From: Humimonas sp964465015
Lineage (GTDB): Bacteria > Gemmatimonadota > Gemmatimonadetes > Palauibacterales > Palauibacteraceae
NCBI GenBank assembly: GCA_964465015.1
Contig: CAYXHP010000131.1
Coordinates: forward strand, 1 to 17,246
Reading direction: 5' to 3'
DNA length: 17,246 nt
Each line of letters opens with the position of its first letter. Within the stretch, counting starts at the first letter, position 1. The notes beneath the pieces were generated by a model. That model worked only from the letters and a program-made list of their open reading frames with translations. It was not told the origin of the DNA and ran no database searches. Shown piece by piece: positions 15,173-17,246 of this stretch. Made by a program: the position numbers and the translations under genes.

Positions 15173-17246
15173 TCAACCTCCCGATGCCGCCGCGCTCGCG
15201 TCTCCGGCCGGAGTCCCGCACGAGGGCACGGCCGGAAGAGGCGAGGCCGCCGCCACCGGCTGCCGGTGGTTCCGGCGCAGCACCGAGTTCAGGGCGTCGA
15301 GCGGCCGGCCGTTCAGCGTGCGCCACCGGGTCGCGACGTCCGCCAGCTGGCGGCACTCGTGAACCCAGGCGGCCTTCATCGCCCCGGTCGGCGCCAGGTC
15401 GCCCGTCTCGAGGCGTTCCAGCTGCTCCACCAGGGCACCGTTCTCGCGCACGAAGTCGGGAGGCGGCGGACCCGAGCGTCCCGACGGTCCGCCGGAGCCG
15501 CCGGGCCCCGGCACCCGGCCGGCCACCGAGTCGACCCGCGCCTCGAACGCCTTCGCGGCCCGAGCCACGGCCGCCGGGGGGCTCTCACCGACCGCTCGCT
15601 GGACGGCCGAATCCATGGCCGCGGCCTGCGCGTGGCCGGTCCACGCCTCCCCGATGGCCCCGTAGACCTTCATTTCGAGCGCGTGCTGCGCTGCCAGGTC
15701 GGCCGAGTCGACGGTCGAGCGCGGGTCGTTCCTGACGCTCACCTCGTGCTCGTAGCGGCGCCCGTCCACGGTGAGGCGCACCGTGTAGATCCCGGGCAGG
15801 GCCAGCGGTCCCTGTGGCGAGGGCGGCGTGAGACCGGGGTTGGCGTTGATCTCGAACGTGCGCTCGAACGCCGGTGGATCGTCGTAGCGGATGTCCCAGT
15901 CCGCGCGGTTCAGCCCCACCTCGGTGGGCAGGGGCGCCGGCCACCGGAGCCAGTGGTTCGGTTCGGGCGGATAGCGGTACTCGGGCCCGGGCTCCACGGG
16001 AGCGCTCGACATGTGGCGGACCACGGTGCCCGACGCGTCCAGGATGTCGAGGCTCACCGAGTCCCGCGGCGCCGCGCCCAGCGAGTAGTAGAGGAGCGCG
16101 CCGGAGGGCGGGTTCAGGGAGTGCGGCACCTCGGGGTGGAAGGGTGTGTTGAAGTTCACGTTCCGGCGCACGCGCACCGCCTCGCCCGGCGCGAACAGGT
16201 GCGCGCGCTCGGAGGCCACGGACCCCGTCATCTGCCGGAGCGGTGAGATGTCGTCCAGGATCCAGATGCCGCGCCCGTAGGTGCCCACCACCAGGTCGTT
16301 GCCGTGGATCGTCGCGTCCCGGAAGGACGTGGTCGGCAGATTGAGCCGCAGCGACTGCCAGTGGTCGCCGTCGTCGAAGGACACGTACATCGAGCTCTCG
16401 GTCCCGGCGAACAGCAGGCCCTGGTTCTTCGTGTCGGCGCGGATCACATGGGCGAAGCTCCCGCTCGCAAGGCCCATCGGCAGCCCGTCCACGATCTTCG
16501 TCCAACTCTTTCCGTAATCGCGCGTTCGGTACAGGTAGGGCGTGTAATCGCCGAGCCCCGAGCCGTTGATGGCCACGTACGCCTCGGACGGGTCCTGGTG
16601 GGAGGCATCGATGGCCGAGATGTCCGAGAACGTCGAGTCGGGCAGCTCCGGGATCGACACGTCCTCCCACGTCTCGCCCCCGTCGCGCGTCAGCTTGACG
16701 AGGCCGTTGCTCGTCCCCACCCAGATGAGCCCCTCCTTCACCGTGGAGGGCGAGATCGATTCGATCGCCCCGAGCCGCGCGCCCGAGCGGGTGCGGGGTA
16801 AGCCCGCCCCCTCGGCCGGCGGTTTCGCGCCCGCCGGCAGGCCCAGGTCCGGGCTCAGCCTGCGCCAGTGCGCGCCCCCGTCCGTCGTCGCCATCAGGTA
16901 CTGGAAGCCGGCGAGGAGCTCGTGCGGGTTCCAGGGCGCGAACGCGATCGGGTTGGTGGACGTGGAGCGGAGATGGGCCTCCGGGTCCACCTGCGGGCTC
17001 ACGTTGACTCTCTGCTCGGTGGGCCAGGTGATGCGGGTGATGCTGGCGTACGAGGGGGCCCCGCCGTTGCTGCTGTACACGACCTTCGGTTCGAGCGGGT
17101 CCGCGATCACCGTGCCCCACTCCCAGCCGCCCACCGGGCTCCAGTCCAGGGGCGTGATCTCGCCGTAGTTGCCGCGGCTCCGGACCCGGATGGCGCCGGC
17201 GTCCTGCTGCGGGGCGTACACCCAGTACGGCCACGAGTTGTCGGTC
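15173..17246 (-). CDS. VPS10/sortilin-like BNR-repeat protein, second paralogue (5' end beyond the window)
   Basis: At least 690 residues are visible; the start and signal peptide lie beyond the right edge. The frame enters at D-N-S-W-P-Y-W-V-Y and continues Q-Q-D-A-G-A-I and S-R-G-N-Y-G-E-I-T, a block typical of the middle of bacterial VPS10/BNR proteins, so the missing part is probably the N-terminal third to half. Asp-box repeats remain (T-D-G-G-A-H-W, R-D-G-G-E-T-W, R-D-Y-G-K-S-W, F-D-D-G-D-H-W), then G-T-Y-G-R-G-I-W-I-L-D-D-I. Next come an FlgD-like Ig segment (L-D-I-L-D-A-S-G-T-V-V-R), a helical region, and a Gly/Pro-rich linker (G-P-G-G-S-G-G-P-S-G-R-S) near the end. It shares order and motifs with the gene at 8707-11928 but diverges in the tail, so it is an older paralogue rather than a fresh duplicate. 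It is probably secreted or cell-surface, function unknown. Confidence 0.87.
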   Translation of the reverse strand, partial: TDNSWPYWVYAPQQDAGAIRVRSRGNYGEITPLDWSPVGGWEWGTVIADPLEPKVVYSSNGGAPSYASITRITWPTEQRVNVSPQVDPEAHLRSTSTNPIAFAPWNPHELLAGFQYLMATTDGGAHWRRLSPDLGLPAGAKPPAEGAGLPRTRSGARLGAIESISPSTVKEGLIWVGTSNGLVKLTRDGGETWEDVSIPELPDSTFSDISAIDASHQDPSEAYVAINGSGLGDYTPYLYRTRDYGKSWTKIVDGLPMGLASGSFAHVIRADTKNQGLLFAGTESSMYVSFDDGDHWQSLRLNLPTTSFRDATIHGNDLVVGTYGRGIWILDDISPLRQMTGSVASERAHLFAPGEAVRVRRNVNFNTPFHPEVPHSLNPPSGALLYYSLGAAPRDSVSLDILDASGTVVRHMSSAPVEPGPEYRYPPEPNHWLRWPAPLPTEVGLNRADWDIRYDDPPAFERTFEINANPGLTPPSPQGPLALPGIYTVRLTVDGRRYEHEVSVRNDPRSTVDSADLAAQHALEMKVYGAIGEAWTGHAQAAAMDSAVQRAVGESPPAAVARAAKAFEARVDSVAGRVPGPGGSGGPSGRSGPPPPDFVRENGALVEQLERLETGDLAPTGAMKAAWVHECRQLADVATRWRTLNGRPLDALNSVLRRNHRQPVAAASPLPAVPSCGTPAGDASAAASGG

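Noticed and set aside
12331..15362. Long alternative frames over the permease gene (12331-14061 minus and 12690-15362 plus)
   Set aside because: Low-complexity shadows; the 12433-15123 frame matches the complete ADOP architecture.
1..17246. CRISPR arrays, tRNA/rRNA genes, insertion sequences, attachment sites
   Set aside because: No spaced direct repeats, tRNA cloverleaf or CCA ends, transposase domains or terminal inverted repeats were visible on reading both strands.

Overview
The window is about 70% GC or higher, densely coded, and rich in GTG and TTG starts. It is bacterial chromosomal DNA with no tRNA, rRNA, CRISPR array, transposase or phage gene that I can see. The gene mix points to Gemmatimonadota or a close relative such as Acidobacteriota, probably free-living in soil. 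It includes a PadR regulator coupled to an 'orphan' duplicated ABC permease (ADOP), large secreted VPS10/BNR-repeat proteins, a secreted M6 metalloprotease, and a lipoprotein opening with the C-G-G-D-T-T-G-P-P-P-P linker. This assignment is inference from gene content; no marker gene is present.

Layout. Positions 1-43 hold the 3' end of a plus-strand gene, followed by a strong hairpin. Positions 175-4735 (minus) are a tightly coupled three-gene operon. It runs from a Tat-exported molybdenum hydroxylase large subunit, through a small lipoprotein, to a secreted M6 metalloprotease with an Ig-like domain and a dockerin-like tail. Consecutive genes overlap by 4 nt (GTGA, then TTGA). Divergent from it, 4952-5932 (plus) encodes EgtD, the histidine trimethyltransferase of ergothioneine synthesis, with no egtB beside it. 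Positions 6008-8489 (minus) carry an SDR-type epimerase-like gene, a doubtful short membrane ORF, a UBP-type zinc-finger protein and a DUF5996 protein.

Positions 8707-11928 (minus) encode a 1073-residue secreted BNR/VPS10-like protein. Back to back with it, across a 184-bp AT-richer promoter region, lies the plus-strand PadR-ADOP operon (12113-15123). A second VPS10/BNR paralogue (15173 to the right edge, minus, 5' end missing) converges on that operon, so two VPS10-like genes flank PadR-ADOP.

Functional reading. Much of the window is envelope or export biology: a periplasmic Mo enzyme, a lipoprotein, a secreted protease, two secreted beta-propeller proteins and a MacB/FtsX-type permease. 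The strongest regulatory signal is an imperfect palindrome at 12042-12061 just upstream of padR, next to a sigma70-like promoter. The most novel candidate is the Mo-hydroxylase/lipoprotein/M6 protease operon, where the lipoprotein may act as a surface anchor for the dockerin-like tail of the protease. That last point is a hypothesis, not something the sequence proves.
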